Positions 1-8,358 of a stretch of DNA of 64,000 nucleotides are shown in pieces. Source of the DNA: [Lactobacillus] timonensis (GTDB taxonomy: Bacteria; Bacillota; Bacilli; Lactobacillales; Lactobacillaceae); assembly GCF_900240275.1 (NCBI RefSeq), contig NZ_LT964761.1:1205246-1269245 (forward strand), given 5' to 3'. The notes under the pieces were generated by a model, which was given only the letters and a program-made list of their open reading frames with translations, did no database searches and had not been told where the DNA came from. How positions within the stretch are numbered: position 1 is the stretch's first letter; each line of letters begins with the position of its first letter. A program made the position numbers and the translations under genes.

Positions 1-60
1 TTTATCCAGCTGAAGCCCTGGGTCTTGGATTCCGGTTAAAAAGTTGATATCATTAGTCAT
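1..60 (-). CDS. ISL3-family transposase, N-terminal 20 codons (partial)
   Basis: The start codon is at 60-58 on the minus strand, with a purine-rich ribosome binding site (CCAGAAAGG) just upstream. The 20 visible residues equal the N-terminus of the 441-residue transposase at 58876-60201, so this is a second copy of the same element. The rest, including the DDE catalytic domain, lies outside the window, so it is unknown whether this copy is intact. Confidence 0.9.
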   Translation of the reverse strand, partial: MTNDINFLTGIQDPGLQLDK

Positions 61-194
61 GAGGATTAATTTCCTTTCTGGAGGACAATCACCACGATTT
101 AGGCTTTGGGGTGATTGTCCGTTTTTTTTATTGTCATCATAAACGAAAAACGGTACCGATGGAAAATTCCATCAGTACCGAATAGTGTAGAACC
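1..194 (-). mobile_element. ISL3-family element, right end only (copy A, cut by window edge)
   Basis: This is nearly identical to the right end of the complete ISL3 element at 58835-60334, in the same orientation. The terminal repeat runs to 194 and ends in GTGTAGAACC. The last outside bases (195-202, TTTAAATG) should be half of an 8-bp target duplication whose partner lies outside the window. Two hairpins lie in the end: 82-130, an intrinsic terminator reading on the plus strand, and 151-181, which on the minus strand is followed by TTTTT. The second can terminate clpP transcription entering the element. Confidence 0.9.
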
Positions 195-202
195 TTTAAA
201 TG

Positions 203-793
203 TTACTTAGTTTCGTTTTTGTCCATCACGGCATCGAGCAGACCATAATCCACTGCTTCTTGAGCTGTGAAATAGTGGTCGCGTTCAGTGTCACGTTGAA
301 TGGTTTCCAAATCTTGACCAGAATTCTTTGCCAGGATGCCATTGAGCATCTTACGAGTCTTCAGAATTTCAGTTGCGGCGATTTCAATCTCAGTTTGCTG
401 ACCCTGAGCACCGCCAGAAGGTTGGTGAATCAATACCTCAGAGTGTGGCAAACCAAACCGCTTACCCTTGGCACCAGATGATGCAAGGACACTGGCCATT
501 GAAGCGGCCATCCCGATGACAATTGTTTGAACATCTGACTTGATGTAGTTCATCGTGTCGTAGATGGCCATTCCGGCAGTAACAACACCACCAGGAGAGT
601 TGATATACATGTAAATATCTTTGCTTGAATCTTGAGCATCAAGGAACAGCAGCTGAGCAACGATGGAATTAGCGACGTCATCGTTGATCGGCCCTGACAG
701 CATGATGATGCGGTCCTTCAACAGACGTGAGTAAATGTCGTAGGCACGTTCACCACGTGAGGACTGTTCAATCACAGTTGGCACTAAGTTCAA
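203..793 (-). CDS. clpP: ATP-dependent Clp protease proteolytic subunit
   Basis: ClpP is the barrel-shaped serine peptidase that degrades proteins unfolded by ClpX, ClpC or ClpE in the cytoplasm. The 196 residues match the family length. The catalytic triad is visible as Ser98 (GMAAS), His123 (LIHQPSGG) and Asp172. The start is a TTG at 793: no ATG is available in frame, and a GGGGG ribosome binding site lies 8 bases before it. A CtsR operator and a good promoter lie upstream (852-881), so heat and protein stress should induce it. Its stop codon lies only 8 bases from the end of the ISL3 element at 1-194, whose end hairpin probably replaces the native terminator. Confidence 0.97.
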   Translation of the reverse strand: MNLVPTVIEQSSRGERAYDIYSRLLKDRIIMLSGPINDDVANSIVAQLLFLDAQDSSKDIYMYINSPGGVVTAGMAIYDTMNYIKSDVQTIVIGMAASMASVLASSGAKGKRFGLPHSEVLIHQPSGGAQGQQTEIEIAATEILKTRKMLNGILAKNSGQDLETIQRDTERDHYFTAQEAVDYGLLDAVMDKNETK

Positions 794-851
794 AATATGA
801 ACCCCCTTTAAATTAGCACTCGTTAGCAGTTACTGCTAACTTGATACTAAT

Positions 852-881
852 ACTATACTCGATAGGTCAAAAAAGGTCAAA
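852..881 (-). promoter_or_regulatory. clpP promoter with overlapping CtsR operator
   Basis: On the minus strand TTGACC (880-875), a 17-base spacer and TATAGT (857-852) form a sigma-A promoter. On the plus strand 865-881 reads GGTCAAA-AAA-GGTCAAA, which fits the CtsR heptad direct repeat known from Firmicute clp genes. The operator covers the -35 element, so CtsR should block RNA polymerase until heat or misfolded-protein stress inactivates it. Confidence 0.88.
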
Positions 882-887
882 TTAAAA

Positions 888-1019
888 CTATTTTTTATTA
901 AGGTCGTTTGAAAGAAGTTCAATTTCAGTCGCAGCACACTGCTGAGCTAACTGATCGGTAACCTGATTGTGTTTGACGGCTACTGCCAACTTCATCATGG
1001 TTTGACTTTCTTTACTCAT
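888..1019 (-). CDS. small hypothetical protein, 43 residues
   Basis: This short frame upstream of clpP starts with ATG at 1019, preceded by a strong CTGGAGGATT ribosome binding site 5 to 6 bases away, and ends with TAG at 888. The product begins MSKESQTMMKLAVAVKHNQV and is hydrophilic, alanine- and glutamine-rich and probably helical, with no signal peptide or membrane segment. I do not recognise a family. Its stop lies about 7 bases before the CtsR operator, so it sits directly upstream of the clpP promoter on the same strand. The good ribosome binding site is the main support. Confidence 0.6.
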   Translation of the reverse strand: MSKESQTMMKLAVAVKHNQVTDQLAQQCAATEIELLSNDLNKK

Positions 1020-1230
1020 TTTAATCCTCCAGTGACTGACTAATGACCTAGTCAGCTTTCATATAATTTAACAATTCTCATGCTACCCCAAATTGGTCTA
1101 ATTGGCAAGTGAGCTTATGAAAAGCTTAAGGAAGCGCGTTATAAATATTGGTCTAGTCACCGTGCTGCAACCGATTTCGAACCTCTCATGGCGGGATCCC
1201 TATTGAAAGTGGTGGAAGCAGCGAAAGAGG

Positions 1231-1259
1231 TTGCTTTTTGTTGGTGACCCCGGTATAAT
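1231..1259 (+). promoter_or_regulatory. promoter of the 43-residue basic protein gene
   Basis: TTGCTT (1231-1236), a 17-base spacer and TATAAT (1254-1259) form a well-spaced sigma-A promoter. It lies 45 bases before the start codon at 1305, and a terminator follows the gene at 1446, so the gene appears to be a monocistronic unit. Confidence 0.7.
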
Positions 1260-1304
1260 TGAGAACGTTGAATTTTACGTACAAAGTAAAGGAGGCATAT
1301 CCCA

Positions 1305-1436
1305 ATGCGTAAAGCACATCCACATGGCGTACAAGGCCGGCGTCCAGTTGCTCCACGTTACAAGCGGGCGCTTAAGGAAAAGAAGATTGAAGAAATTCGC
1401 AAGTGGGCTAAGGAAAAGCCTGCCGACGAAAAGTAA
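1305..1436 (+). CDS. small basic hypothetical protein, 43 residues
   Basis: ATG at 1305 is preceded by AAAGGAGG, a near-perfect ribosome binding site 6 to 7 bases away; the gene ends at TAA 1434-1436. The protein starts MRKAHPHGVQGRRPVAPRYK. Over a third of its residues are Lys or Arg, and the second half (KEKKIEEIRKWAKEK) looks like an amphipathic charged helix. It has its own promoter and terminator. The composition suggests nucleic-acid or ribosome binding, but I do not recognise a family. A longer overlapping frame at 1231-1440 lacks a ribosome binding site and is rejected. Confidence 0.72.
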   Translation: MRKAHPHGVQGRRPVAPRYKRALKEKKIEEIRKWAKEKPADEK

Positions 1437-1445
1437 TTGATGATC

Positions 1446-1477
1446 AGGAACCGTTTTGCCGGTTCCTTTTCTTTTTG
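1446..1477 (+). terminator. intrinsic terminator after the 43-residue gene
   Basis: The inverted repeat AGGAACCG / CGGTTCCT is followed by TTTTCTTTTT, 10 bases after the stop codon at 1436. Confidence 0.85.
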
Positions 1478-1500
1478 TTCTTTGGCTTTTTCAGAACAAT

Positions 1501-1546
1501 AAAAAATAGCTCAAGCACTTAAGAACTGAGGCTTGAGCTGTTTTTG
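1501..1546. terminator. bidirectional intrinsic terminator
   Basis: AGCTCAAGC (1508-1516) pairs with GCTTGAGCT (1531-1539). An A-run precedes the hairpin and a TTTTT tract follows, so it works on both strands. On the minus strand it would end the tRNA-Arg transcript. Confidence 0.8.
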
Positions 1547-1576
1547 TAAATTTATCTATCTGTTTGTTTAAGATTA

Positions 1577-1648
1577 TGCGCCCCCAGGGAGTCGAACCCT
1601 GATCTCGAGAACCGGAATCTCACGTGCGATCCATTACACTAAGGGCGC
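1577..1648 (-). tRNA. tRNA-Arg (anticodon CCG)
   Basis: On the minus strand the 72 bases fold into a full cloverleaf. The acceptor stem pairs GCGCCCT with the 3' GGGGCGC strand, the discriminator is A, the T-loop is TTCGACT and the anticodon loop is TTCCGGT. The anticodon CCG reads the arginine codon CGG. CCA is not encoded. Confidence 0.95.
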
Positions 1649-1744
1649 GCAACAATCATTATATTATCTTAACTTGGTGATAAAAGCAAGGACATTTTAA
1701 CAAAGGAACAAAACTTTATAATTGGACCGCTCCATTATTTTAAG

Positions 1745-1797
1745 TTGGACTTACCGATGATTTTTGAGTATTATAGAGACGGACAGGGATGTCTGTT
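1745..1797 (+). promoter_or_regulatory. gap promoter with CggR-like inverted repeat
   Basis: TTGGAC (1745-1750), an 18-base spacer and TATTAT (1769-1774) form a promoter 137 bases before gap. Directly downstream, 1778-1797 contains GACGGACA-GGGA-TGTCTGTT, an inverted repeat resembling the half-site pattern of the glycolytic repressor CggR. Its position just after the -10 element suits a repressor roadblock. The match to CggR is inferred from memory of the Bacillus operator. No cggR gene lies beside gap here, although that is its usual place in lactobacilli. Confidence 0.5.
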
Positions 1798-1910
1798 AGT
1801 GAAGCACAAATTATTACGTTTTATTTGCGTGATTTTATTAACACAAAACGGGTGAGAGTGCTAAACTAAGAACGTACATTGATTATTTTCCTAAAGGAGG
1901 AACTTGCAGT

Positions 1911-2924
1911 ATGACTGTCAAGATTGGTATTAATGGTTTCGGCCGGATTGGTCGTCTTGCATTTCGTCGGATTCACCAGTTAGGCTCAAAGGATATTGAA
2001 GTTGTTGCTATCAACGACTTGACCACTCCTGAAATGCTGGCTTACCTGCTGAAGTATGACTCAACTCATGGTGCTTTCCCTGGCACTGTTGAATCATACG
2101 ACAAGGGTATTATTGTGGACGGTAAGAAGTACCCAGTATACGCAGAACGGGATGCACGGAATATTCCGTGGGTTAAGAACGATGGTGTTGACTTCGTTCT
2201 TGAATGTACTGGTTTCTACACTTCTGCTGAAAAGTCCCAGGCACACCTGGATGCTGGCGCAAAGCGTGTTCTGATTTCTGCACCAGCTGGTAACATTCCA
2301 ACTGTTGTTCCTGGTGTTAACTTGGACACTCTGAAGGCTGATGACAAGATCGTTTCAGCTGGTTCATGCACGACTAGCTGCCTGGCACCAATGGCTTATT
2401 TCCTGAACAAGAACTTCGGGATGAAGGTTGGTACCATGACTACTATTCACGCATTCACTTCTACTCAGGCTATCCTGGATGGTCCTCGTGGAAAGAAGAT
2501 GCGTAACAACCGTACTGCAAGTGTTAACACTATTCCGCACTCATCAGGTGCTGCTAAGGCAATTGGCCTGGTAATTCCTGAACTGAACGGCAAGCTTTCT
2601 GGCCACGCACAACGTGTTGGGGTTGTTGACGGTTCCCTGACTGAACTGGTTTCTGTCTTCAACAAGAAGGTTACTGCTGACGAAGTTAATGCAGCTATGA
2701 AGAAGGCTACTGAAAACAACCCAGCCTTTGGTTACACTGAAGACCCAATCGTTTCGACTGACATTATCGGTTCAACTTACGGTTCTGTTTTTGACCCGTC
2801 ACAAACTGACATCATGGAAGCCGATGACGGTACTCAACTGGTTAAGACCGTTGCTTGGTACGACAACGAATACGGCTTCACTTGCAACATGATTCGGACG
2901 CTGCTCCACTTTGCAACGCTCTAA
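1911..2924 (+). CDS. gap: glyceraldehyde-3-phosphate dehydrogenase, type I
   Basis: This enzyme oxidises glyceraldehyde 3-phosphate to 1,3-bisphosphoglycerate with NAD+, in the lower half of glycolysis and the phosphoketolase pathway. Length (337 residues) is standard. The N-terminal NAD-binding motif [10 protein letters not shown], the nucleophile Cys153 ([10 protein letters not shown]) and His180 ([10 protein letters not shown]) are visible. ATG 1911 follows AAAGGAGG. It is the first gene of gap-pgk-tpiA-eno, and the codon usage is strongly biased, as expected for an abundant protein. A hairpin at 2962-3001 separates it from pgk and probably keeps gap mRNA more abundant than the rest. Confidence 0.98.
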   Translation: MTVKIGINGFGRIGRLAFRRIHQLGSKDIEVVAINDLTTPEMLAYLLKYDSTHGAFPGTVESYDKGIIVDGKKYPVYAERDARNIPWVKNDGVDFVLECTGFYTSAEKSQAHLDAGAKRVLISAPAGNIPTVVPGVNLDTLKADDKIVSAGSCTTSCLAPMAYFLNKNFGMKVGTMTTIHAFTSTQAILDGPRGKKMRNNRTASVNTIPHSSGAAKAIGLVIPELNGKLSGHAQRVGVVDGSLTELVSVFNKKVTADEVNAAMKKATENNPAFGYTEDPIVSTDIIGSTYGSVFDPSQTDIMEADDGTQLVKTVAWYDNEYGFTCNMIRTLLHFATL

Positions 2925-2961
2925 TCAAGTGGATTAGAAGGAGCAAAGCTCTAAGCAATAA

Positions 2962-3001
2962 GGACTGTGGGCGAAACTATGTTTTGTCACAGCCCTTTTT
3001 T
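2962..3001 (+). terminator. terminator-like hairpin between gap and pgk
   Basis: A long stem pairs GGACTGTG plus GCGAAAC with GTTTTGT plus CACAGCCC around a short loop, with one internal mismatch, and is followed by six or more T. The pgk ribosome binding site follows at once. It looks like a partial terminator or 3' stabiliser inside the operon. Confidence 0.75.
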
Positions 3002-3015
3002 AGGAGGAATGAGAA

Positions 3016-4221
3016 ATGGCAAAGTTAACAGTAGAAGACTTAGACTTGAAAGGCAAAAAGGTTTTGATGCGTGTCGACTTTAACGTTCCTGTTAAGGACG
3101 GTAAGGTTGGCGATGATAACCGGATCGTGGCAGCATTGCCAACAATCAAGTATGTGATTGAACATGACGGCAAGGCAATCCTCTTCTCACACCTTGGCCG
3201 GGTAAAGAAGGAAGAAGACAAGCCAGGTCTGTCACTACGGCCTGTTGCTGAGCGCCTGTCCAATTTGCTGCAAAAGCCCGTTACCTTTGTGCCCGTTACG
3301 GAAGGCAAGCAGTTAGAAGACGCCATTGCCAACATGAAGGATGGCGAAGTGCTGCTGGTTCAAAACACCCGTTACGAAGACGTTAAGGATGGCGAATATG
3401 TCAAGCGCGAATCAGGCAATGATCCTGAATTAGGCAAGTACTGGGCATCCCTTGGTGACGTCTTTATTAACGATGCGTTTGGGACGGCTCACCGTAAGCA
3501 CGCATCAAATGTCGGTATTGCTACCAACATGCCGGGCAAGGCCGCTGCTGGTTTCCTGATGGAAAAAGAAATTAAGTTCCTGGGGGATGCTGTTGACAAC
3601 CCGCAACGTCCATTTGTTGCTATTCTTGGTGGTGCCAAGGTTTCTGATAAGATCGGGGTTATTGACCACCTTCTGGAAAAGGCCGACAAGATTATTATCG
3701 GCGGTGGGATGGCTTACACTTTCTTTGCTGCCCAAGGCAAGAAGGTTGGTAACTCACTGCTAGAAAAGGATAAGATCGATGTTGCCAAACAGATTATGGA
3801 TAAGGCCGGCGATAAGCTGGTTTTGCCGGTTGACAACGTTGTGGCTGACAAGTTCGATAACGATGCCAACACCAAGATTGCTGAAGGCAATATAGAAGAT
3901 GGCTGGGAAGGGCTCGACATTGGTCCTAAGTCAATCAAATTGTTTGAGAGTGTCCTGAAGGATGCTAAGACAGTTGTTTGGAATGGACCGATGGGGGTCT
4001 TTGAAATGCCAAACTTTGCCAAGGGAACCCTGGCAATTGGCCGTTTCTTGGGAACATTGAGTAATGCAACGACTATCGTTGGTGGTGGTGATTCAACCGC
4101 TGCTGTTAAGCAACTGGGTGTTGCCGACCAACTGACTCATATTTCCACTGGTGGTGGGGCATCGTTGACCTACCTCGAAGGAAAAACTCTTCCGGGAATC
4201 GCTGCAATCTCAGAAAAGTAA
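3016..4221 (+). CDS. pgk: phosphoglycerate kinase
   Basis: Transfers phosphate from 1,3-bisphosphoglycerate to ADP, the first ATP-yielding step of lower glycolysis. At 401 residues it is slightly longer than the usual 390 to 397. The N-terminal substrate-binding motif RVDFNVP, the hinge region and the C-terminal nucleotide motif GGGDSTAAV are present. ATG 3016 follows TAGGAGGAATGAGAA. It is second in the glycolytic cluster, between two hairpins (2962-3001 and 4228-4265). Confidence 0.98.
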   Translation: MAKLTVEDLDLKGKKVLMRVDFNVPVKDGKVGDDNRIVAALPTIKYVIEHDGKAILFSHLGRVKKEEDKPGLSLRPVAERLSNLLQKPVTFVPVTEGKQLEDAIANMKDGEVLLVQNTRYEDVKDGEYVKRESGNDPELGKYWASLGDVFINDAFGTAHRKHASNVGIATNMPGKAAAGFLMEKEIKFLGDAVDNPQRPFVAILGGAKVSDKIGVIDHLLEKADKIIIGGGMAYTFFAAQGKKVGNSLLEKDKIDVAKQIMDKAGDKLVLPVDNVVADKFDNDANTKIAEGNIEDGWEGLDIGPKSIKLFESVLKDAKTVVWNGPMGVFEMPNFAKGTLAIGRFLGTLSNATTIVGGGDSTAAVKQLGVADQLTHISTGGGASLTYLEGKTLPGIAAISEK

Positions 4222-4227
4222 CTATTC

Positions 4228-4265
4228 AAAAGCGTGGTGATGGGGACCCCGTCATCCGCTTTTCT
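4228..4265 (+). terminator. hairpin between pgk and tpiA
   Basis: AAAAGCG (4228-4234) pairs with CGCTTTT (4257-4263), and an inner GATGGGG segment can pair with CCCCGTC or with GTCATC. The T-run is short, so this may be a weak attenuator or a processing and stability element rather than a full terminator. Confidence 0.55.
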
Positions 4266-4302
4266 CTGTTTACGCAACAAGCTTTTAAAGGAGGACCCAA
4301 AA

Positions 4303-5055
4303 GTGAAGAGGGTACCGATTATTGCTGGAAATTGGAAGATGAACAAGACACTGGATAAGGCGGTCGAGTTTGTTAACGTCATTAAGGACCAGTTACCGTC
4401 CCCAGACCAGTGCCGGGTGATGATTGCGGCACAACCGCTTTTCTTGGCGGATATGATCCGGGCGGCGGCTAACAGCCCGCTGCAGATCTTTGCTGAAAAC
4501 TGCTACTACCATGACTTTGGAGCGTTTACCGGCGAAGTTTCTCCTTTGTCCCTCGCAGACATGGGTGTTGACGGGACGATCCTGGGCCATTCGGAGCGGC
4601 GTAAAATCTTCCACGAAAGCGATGAGCTGATTAACAAGAAAGTGCTAGCAGCATTACGCAACAATTTGTCGCCTTTGCTCTGCTGTGATGAAACAATGGG
4701 CAGAAAAGTTGCTGGCAATGAAGTTCACTGGGTGGTTTCCCGGATCTTAACTGACTTGCGAGACGTGCCACGTGAAGACTTGTCAAAGATTACGATTGCC
4801 TATGAACCCAGCTGGGCAATTGGCTCTGGGCAAAGCGCCGATCCGGTTCAAGCGGAAGAAGGCTGCTATCTCATTCGTCAGACCATTGCCGATATGTATG
4901 ATGATGAGGCTGCTCAGCAGATGAGTGTCCTTTACGGAGGTAGTGTTAACGCCGAAAACGCCAGCAAATTAATGGCGTCAGAAGATATTGACGGTTGTCT
5001 GATCGGTGGTAACAGTCTTAAACCAGAAACGTTTATGCAGCTTGTTAACAGCTAA
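4303..5055 (+). CDS. tpiA: triose-phosphate isomerase
   Basis: Interconverts dihydroxyacetone phosphate and glyceraldehyde 3-phosphate. GTG 4303 is chosen because TAAAGGAGG lies 6 to 7 bases upstream and the product then begins [15 protein letters not shown], the usual TIM start; a longer frame from 4234 has no ribosome binding site. The 250 residues contain the catalytic His in GHSERR and the catalytic Glu in [11 protein letters not shown]. The loop normally written CVGE is CCDE here, a divergence shared with some lactobacillar enzymes as far as I recall. In a heterofermenter its flux role is smaller than in homofermenters. Confidence 0.96.
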   Translation: MKRVPIIAGNWKMNKTLDKAVEFVNVIKDQLPSPDQCRVMIAAQPLFLADMIRAAANSPLQIFAENCYYHDFGAFTGEVSPLSLADMGVDGTILGHSERRKIFHESDELINKKVLAALRNNLSPLLCCDETMGRKVAGNEVHWVVSRILTDLRDVPREDLSKITIAYEPSWAIGSGQSADPVQAEEGCYLIRQTIADMYDDEAAQQMSVLYGGSVNAENASKLMASEDIDGCLIGGNSLKPETFMQLVNS

Positions 5056-5138
5056 GAAAAGCTTGTTTTAGGTCCCGTAAAATAATACAATTAACTTGGA
5101 ACTGCTTTCCAAATAAGAAAAAGAGGAGAGATTCATCA

Positions 5139-6464
5139 ATGTCACTTATTACAGATATTTACGCACGCGAAGTTCTGGACTCACGTGGTAACCCGACCGT
5201 AGAAGCTGAAGTTTATACTGAAGCTGGCGGCTTTGGCCGCGGAATTGTTCCGTCAGGCGCTTCAACGGGTGAACACGAAGCTGTTGAACTTCGTGACGGT
5301 GACAAGAACCGTTACGATGGCAAGGGTGTTTTAAAGGCCGTTGCCAACGTTAATAACGTTATTGCCAAGGAAATTGTTGGCTACGATGTTACTGACCAGC
5401 GTTCAATTGACCAGGCGATGATCGACCTGGATGGCACGCCAAACAAGGGTAAGCTGGGTGCTAACGCTATCCTGGCTGTTTCCATTGCGACTGCTCGTGC
5501 TGCTGCTGACGAACTGCAAGTTCCACTGTACAACTACATTGGCGGGACTAATGGTCACGTTTTGCCAACACCAATGATGAACGTTATCAATGGTGGTGCT
5601 CACTCTGATAACAAGGTTGACTTCCAGGAATTCATGATCTTCCCAATTGGTGCGAAGAACATCCGTGAGTCAATCCGGATGGGTTCAGAGACTTTCCACG
5701 AACTGAAGCGTGAGCTGGAAGCTGCTGGTAAGAACACCGGCCTTGGTGACGAAGGTGGGTTTGCTCCTGACTTTGCCAACAACGAAGAACCATTCGAATT
5801 CTTGATGAACGCCATCAAAGGTGCCGGCTATGTTCCAGGCAAGGACATTGCCCTGGGCTTTGATGCCGCTGCCTCAGAATTGTGGGACGACGAAGCTAAG
5901 AAGTACAAGCTGCGTTGGTCGACTGGTGAAGAATTCACTACTGATGAATTCATCGATTATATCTCCGGACTGGTTGAAAAGTACCCAATCATTTCTGTCG
6001 AAGACCCAATTGACGAAAACAACTGGGACGACTGGGTAAAGATTACTAACAAGCTTGGCAAGAAGGTTCAACTGGTTGGTGACGACTTCTTCGTTACTAA
6101 CACGAAGTACCTGGCTAAGGGGATTAAGATGGGCGCTGCTAACTCTATCTTGATTAAGATGAACCAAATTGGGACGGTTACTGAAACTCTTGAAGCCATT
6201 GAAATGGCCAAGGAAGCTGGTTATACGGCTGTTGTTTCACACCGTTCTGGTGAAACCGAAGATACGACGATTGCCGACCTGGTTGTTGGTACAAATGCCG
6301 GCCAAATTAAGACTGGTTCAATGAACCGGACTGACCGTTTGGCCAAGTACAATCAGTTAATGCGGATTGAAGACCAATTAGGTTCTTCAGCTGAATTCAA
6401 GGGTGTTCACTCATTCTACAACCTGAGTGAACAGGCTCGTCAGGCAATTCTGGACAAGAACTAG
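5139..6464 (+). CDS. eno: enolase (phosphopyruvate hydratase)
   Basis: Dehydrates 2-phosphoglycerate to phosphoenolpyruvate; Mg-dependent, cytoplasmic and often also found on the cell surface in lactobacilli. The 441 residues carry the signature [10 protein letters not shown] with the catalytic Lys and the C-terminal SHRSGETED loop. ATG 5139 follows AAGAGGAGAG. It closes the glycolytic cluster. No conventional terminator follows; the structured repeat at 6483-6813 begins 18 bases downstream and may serve as its 3' end. Confidence 0.98.
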   Translation: MSLITDIYAREVLDSRGNPTVEAEVYTEAGGFGRGIVPSGASTGEHEAVELRDGDKNRYDGKGVLKAVANVNNVIAKEIVGYDVTDQRSIDQAMIDLDGTPNKGKLGANAILAVSIATARAAADELQVPLYNYIGGTNGHVLPTPMMNVINGGAHSDNKVDFQEFMIFPIGAKNIRESIRMGSETFHELKRELEAAGKNTGLGDEGGFAPDFANNEEPFEFLMNAIKGAGYVPGKDIALGFDAAASELWDDEAKKYKLRWSTGEEFTTDEFIDYISGLVEKYPIISVEDPIDENNWDDWVKITNKLGKKVQLVGDDFFVTNTKYLAKGIKMGAANSILIKMNQIGTVTETLEAIEMAKEAGYTAVVSHRSGETEDTTIADLVVGTNAGQIKTGSMNRTDRLAKYNQLMRIEDQLGSSAEFKGVHSFYNLSEQARQAILDKN

Positions 6465-6482
6465 TCTGCAATTTAACTAGTC

Positions 6483-6813
6483 GGGGCTGGGACATAATTC
6501 CCTTGTCCTATGCTAAAAGTTAACAGTCGGTACAACAATGGCTCCTAACGTTCTGGCAAAGCCGAACGCTAGGAGCCTATTGTTGCTCGTGGGGGCGGCG
6601 GATAGCCTAGCTGCGCGTCGTGACGACGAAGTCATAAATGACTTCCGCGTTAGAACCGTTCAAAAACGAAATCATTCTGATTTCTGTTTCACGGTTTGTC
6701 ACGCTCCTTTTTTCATCGCTTGTGAAATGTTTGGCCAGCAAAATTTTATTTCACAATAAATGCTATGGCCAACGCTGTTGGCCCTTGTTCATGCCAGAAC
6801 AAGGGAATTTTCA
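6483..6813 (+). repeat. dispersed hairpin-rich intergenic repeat, copy 1
   Basis: The core 6483-6646 recurs at 46755-46926. It opens with GGGGCTGGGACATAA. It then carries a stem of about 20 bp (CAACAAT...AACGTTC at 6535-6553 pairing with GAACGCT...ATTGTTG at 6564-6586) around the loop TGGCAAAGCC, followed by the palindrome GAAGTCAT-AA-ATGACTTC (6628-6645). Copy 1 has about 50 extra bases after the palindrome before the shared CACGCTCCTTTTT. AATTCCCTTGT (6497-6507) can pair with ACAAGGGAATT (6799-6809), closing the whole region. No supported gene lies in the 411 bases between eno and 6876; frames of 62 to 73 codons in it have no ribosome binding site. Confidence 0.8.
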
Positions 6814-6815
6814 GC

Positions 6816-6844
6816 TTGTGAAATAACTATGAGCGGATTATAAT
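6816..6844 (+). promoter_or_regulatory. promoter of the aldehyde dehydrogenase gene
   Basis: TTGTGA (6816-6821), a 17-base spacer and TATAAT (6839-6844) lie 31 bases before the start codon. Confidence 0.75.
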
Positions 6845-6875
6845 GTTCACAAAGTTATGAAAGGATGATTGTTAA

Positions 6876-8252
6876 ATGGCTTATCAGACTGTTAACCCTT
6901 ATACGAATGAAATTGAAAAGAAATACGATAATTCAACCGATCAAGAAGTCGAAGCGGCACTGGGCAGTGCGCACCAGCTTTACCTTCGTTGGCGAAGCGG
7001 GGCAGAGCTAGATGAACGCAAGCAAATAATTACTAAACTCGGGTCGCTGTTGCGGCAAAATAAGACTAAGTATGCCACGATCATGACCCATGATATGGGG
7101 AAGCTGATTGGTGAAGCAGAAGGTGAAGTGGAGCTGTGTGCCTCTTTTTGTGACTACTACGTCAAAAAAGCTGATGAATTTTTGGCACCACGTCCGCTAT
7201 ACACGGAAGCTGGCAGTGCCTATCTTCTGCGCCAGGCTAGCGGGGTATTGATGGCGGTGGAGCCATGGAACTTCCCATTTTACCAAATTGCGCGGGTCTT
7301 TATTCCTAACTTTTTGGTAGGCAATCCGATGATCCTCAAGGATGCTTCTAATTGCCCCACGTCAGCGCAGGCTTTTGCTGACGCTGTGGCACAAGCTGGA
7401 GCGCCTGCTGGCAGCTTGACTAACCTCTTTATTGACTACGACCAAGTTGGCAAAATTATTGCTGATCCGCGGGTACAGGGAGTCTGCTTAACGGGGTCTG
7501 AGCGTGGTGGACAGGCGGTAGCAACTGAGGCTGCTGCTCACCTGAAGAAGAACACGATGGAACTAGGCGGCAACGATGCCTTTCTAGTTCTGCCAGATGC
7601 AGACATTGATAAGCTAGAACAAGTGATTTTCTCTGCGCGCCTTTACAATGCTGGACAGGTTTGCACATCTTCCAAGCGCTTTATCGTGCCAGACAACCTG
7701 TACGATGAACTTTTGAAGCGAGCACGCAAAGTATTTAGCAGTGTTAAGATGGGTGACCCACTAGACCGGTCAACTACTCTCGCGCCGATGAATTCTCAAC
7801 GGGCAAAGGAAAAGCTGCAAAAGCAAGTGGATATGGCGGTGGCCCATGGCGCAAAGGTTTACTATGGAAACAAGCCGGTTGATGACCAAGAAGGGCAATT
7901 CTTTATGCCAACCATCTTGACTGATATTGACCAGGATAATCCCATTTTTGACCAGGAAATGTTCGGCCCAGTTTTATCAGTTTATCGCTATCATGAGCTT
8001 CCTGAGGGAATCGCTTTAGCAAACAATTCCAGTTATGGGCTAGGAAGTACCGTCTTTGGTGAAGACGTCGCTCAAGCTCGTCAGGTGGCTTCACAAATCG
8101 AAGCGGGGATGACCTGGATTAATTCTGGTTGGGCATCATTGCCCGAACTGCCATTTGGTGGGGTCAAGCACTCTGGTTATGGCCGCGAGTTAGCTGATCT
8201 TGGCTTTGGTGAATTTATTAATGAGCACCTGGTTTACGAACCGCTCAAGTAA
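6876..8252 (+). CDS. NAD(P)-dependent aldehyde dehydrogenase, succinate-semialdehyde dehydrogenase-like
   Basis: This aldehyde dehydrogenase superfamily enzyme oxidises an aldehyde to the acid. The 458 residues include the cofactor region MAVEPWNFPF (about 127-135), the general base Glu229 in MELGGND and the catalytic Cys263 in NAGQVCTSS, so it should be active. Length and the NAGQVCTSSKRF block resemble the short succinate-semialdehyde dehydrogenases annotated as GabD in lactobacilli. Substrate cannot be deduced; no GABA transaminase lies nearby. AAAGGATG precedes ATG 6876. It is monocistronic, with promoter 6816-6844 and terminator 8268-8309. Confidence 0.9.
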   Translation: MAYQTVNPYTNEIEKKYDNSTDQEVEAALGSAHQLYLRWRSGAELDERKQIITKLGSLLRQNKTKYATIMTHDMGKLIGEAEGEVELCASFCDYYVKKADEFLAPRPLYTEAGSAYLLRQASGVLMAVEPWNFPFYQIARVFIPNFLVGNPMILKDASNCPTSAQAFADAVAQAGAPAGSLTNLFIDYDQVGKIIADPRVQGVCLTGSERGGQAVATEAAAHLKKNTMELGGNDAFLVLPDADIDKLEQVIFSARLYNAGQVCTSSKRFIVPDNLYDELLKRARKVFSSVKMGDPLDRSTTLAPMNSQRAKEKLQKQVDMAVAHGAKVYYGNKPVDDQEGQFFMPTILTDIDQDNPIFDQEMFGPVLSVYRYHELPEGIALANNSSYGLGSTVFGEDVAQARQVASQIEAGMTWINSGWASLPELPFGGVKHSGYGRELADLGFGEFINEHLVYEPLK

Positions 8253-8267
8253 AAAATTGATTTTTCA

Positions 8268-8309
8268 AGCGTTGACTGCCCTAGTGATGGCAGCCAGCGC
8301 TCTTTTTTT
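8268..8309 (+). terminator. intrinsic terminator after the aldehyde dehydrogenase gene
   Basis: AGCGTTGACTGCC (8268-8280) pairs with GGCAGCCAGCGCT (8289-8301) and is followed by CTTTTTTT. Confidence 0.9.
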
Positions 8310-8358
8310 GCTGGATCAGGCGTGCTAGACTAATTGGGATACTAGCTGGAGGAACATC

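Noticed and set aside
1113-1247. An open frame of 44 codons that reads like protein (YEKLKEARYKYWSS...) before the 43-residue basic gene
   Set aside because: It begins right after a stop codon, has no start codon with a ribosome binding site in its first half, and overlaps the promoter at 1231-1259. It could be the tail of a decayed gene, but nothing supports this.
6538-6826. Two short frames (73 and 62 codons) within repeat copy 1, and a similar one at 46810-47130 in copy 2
   Set aside because: No ribosome binding sites, and they cross hairpins with no protein-like conservation; the copies diverge by insertions that break the frame.
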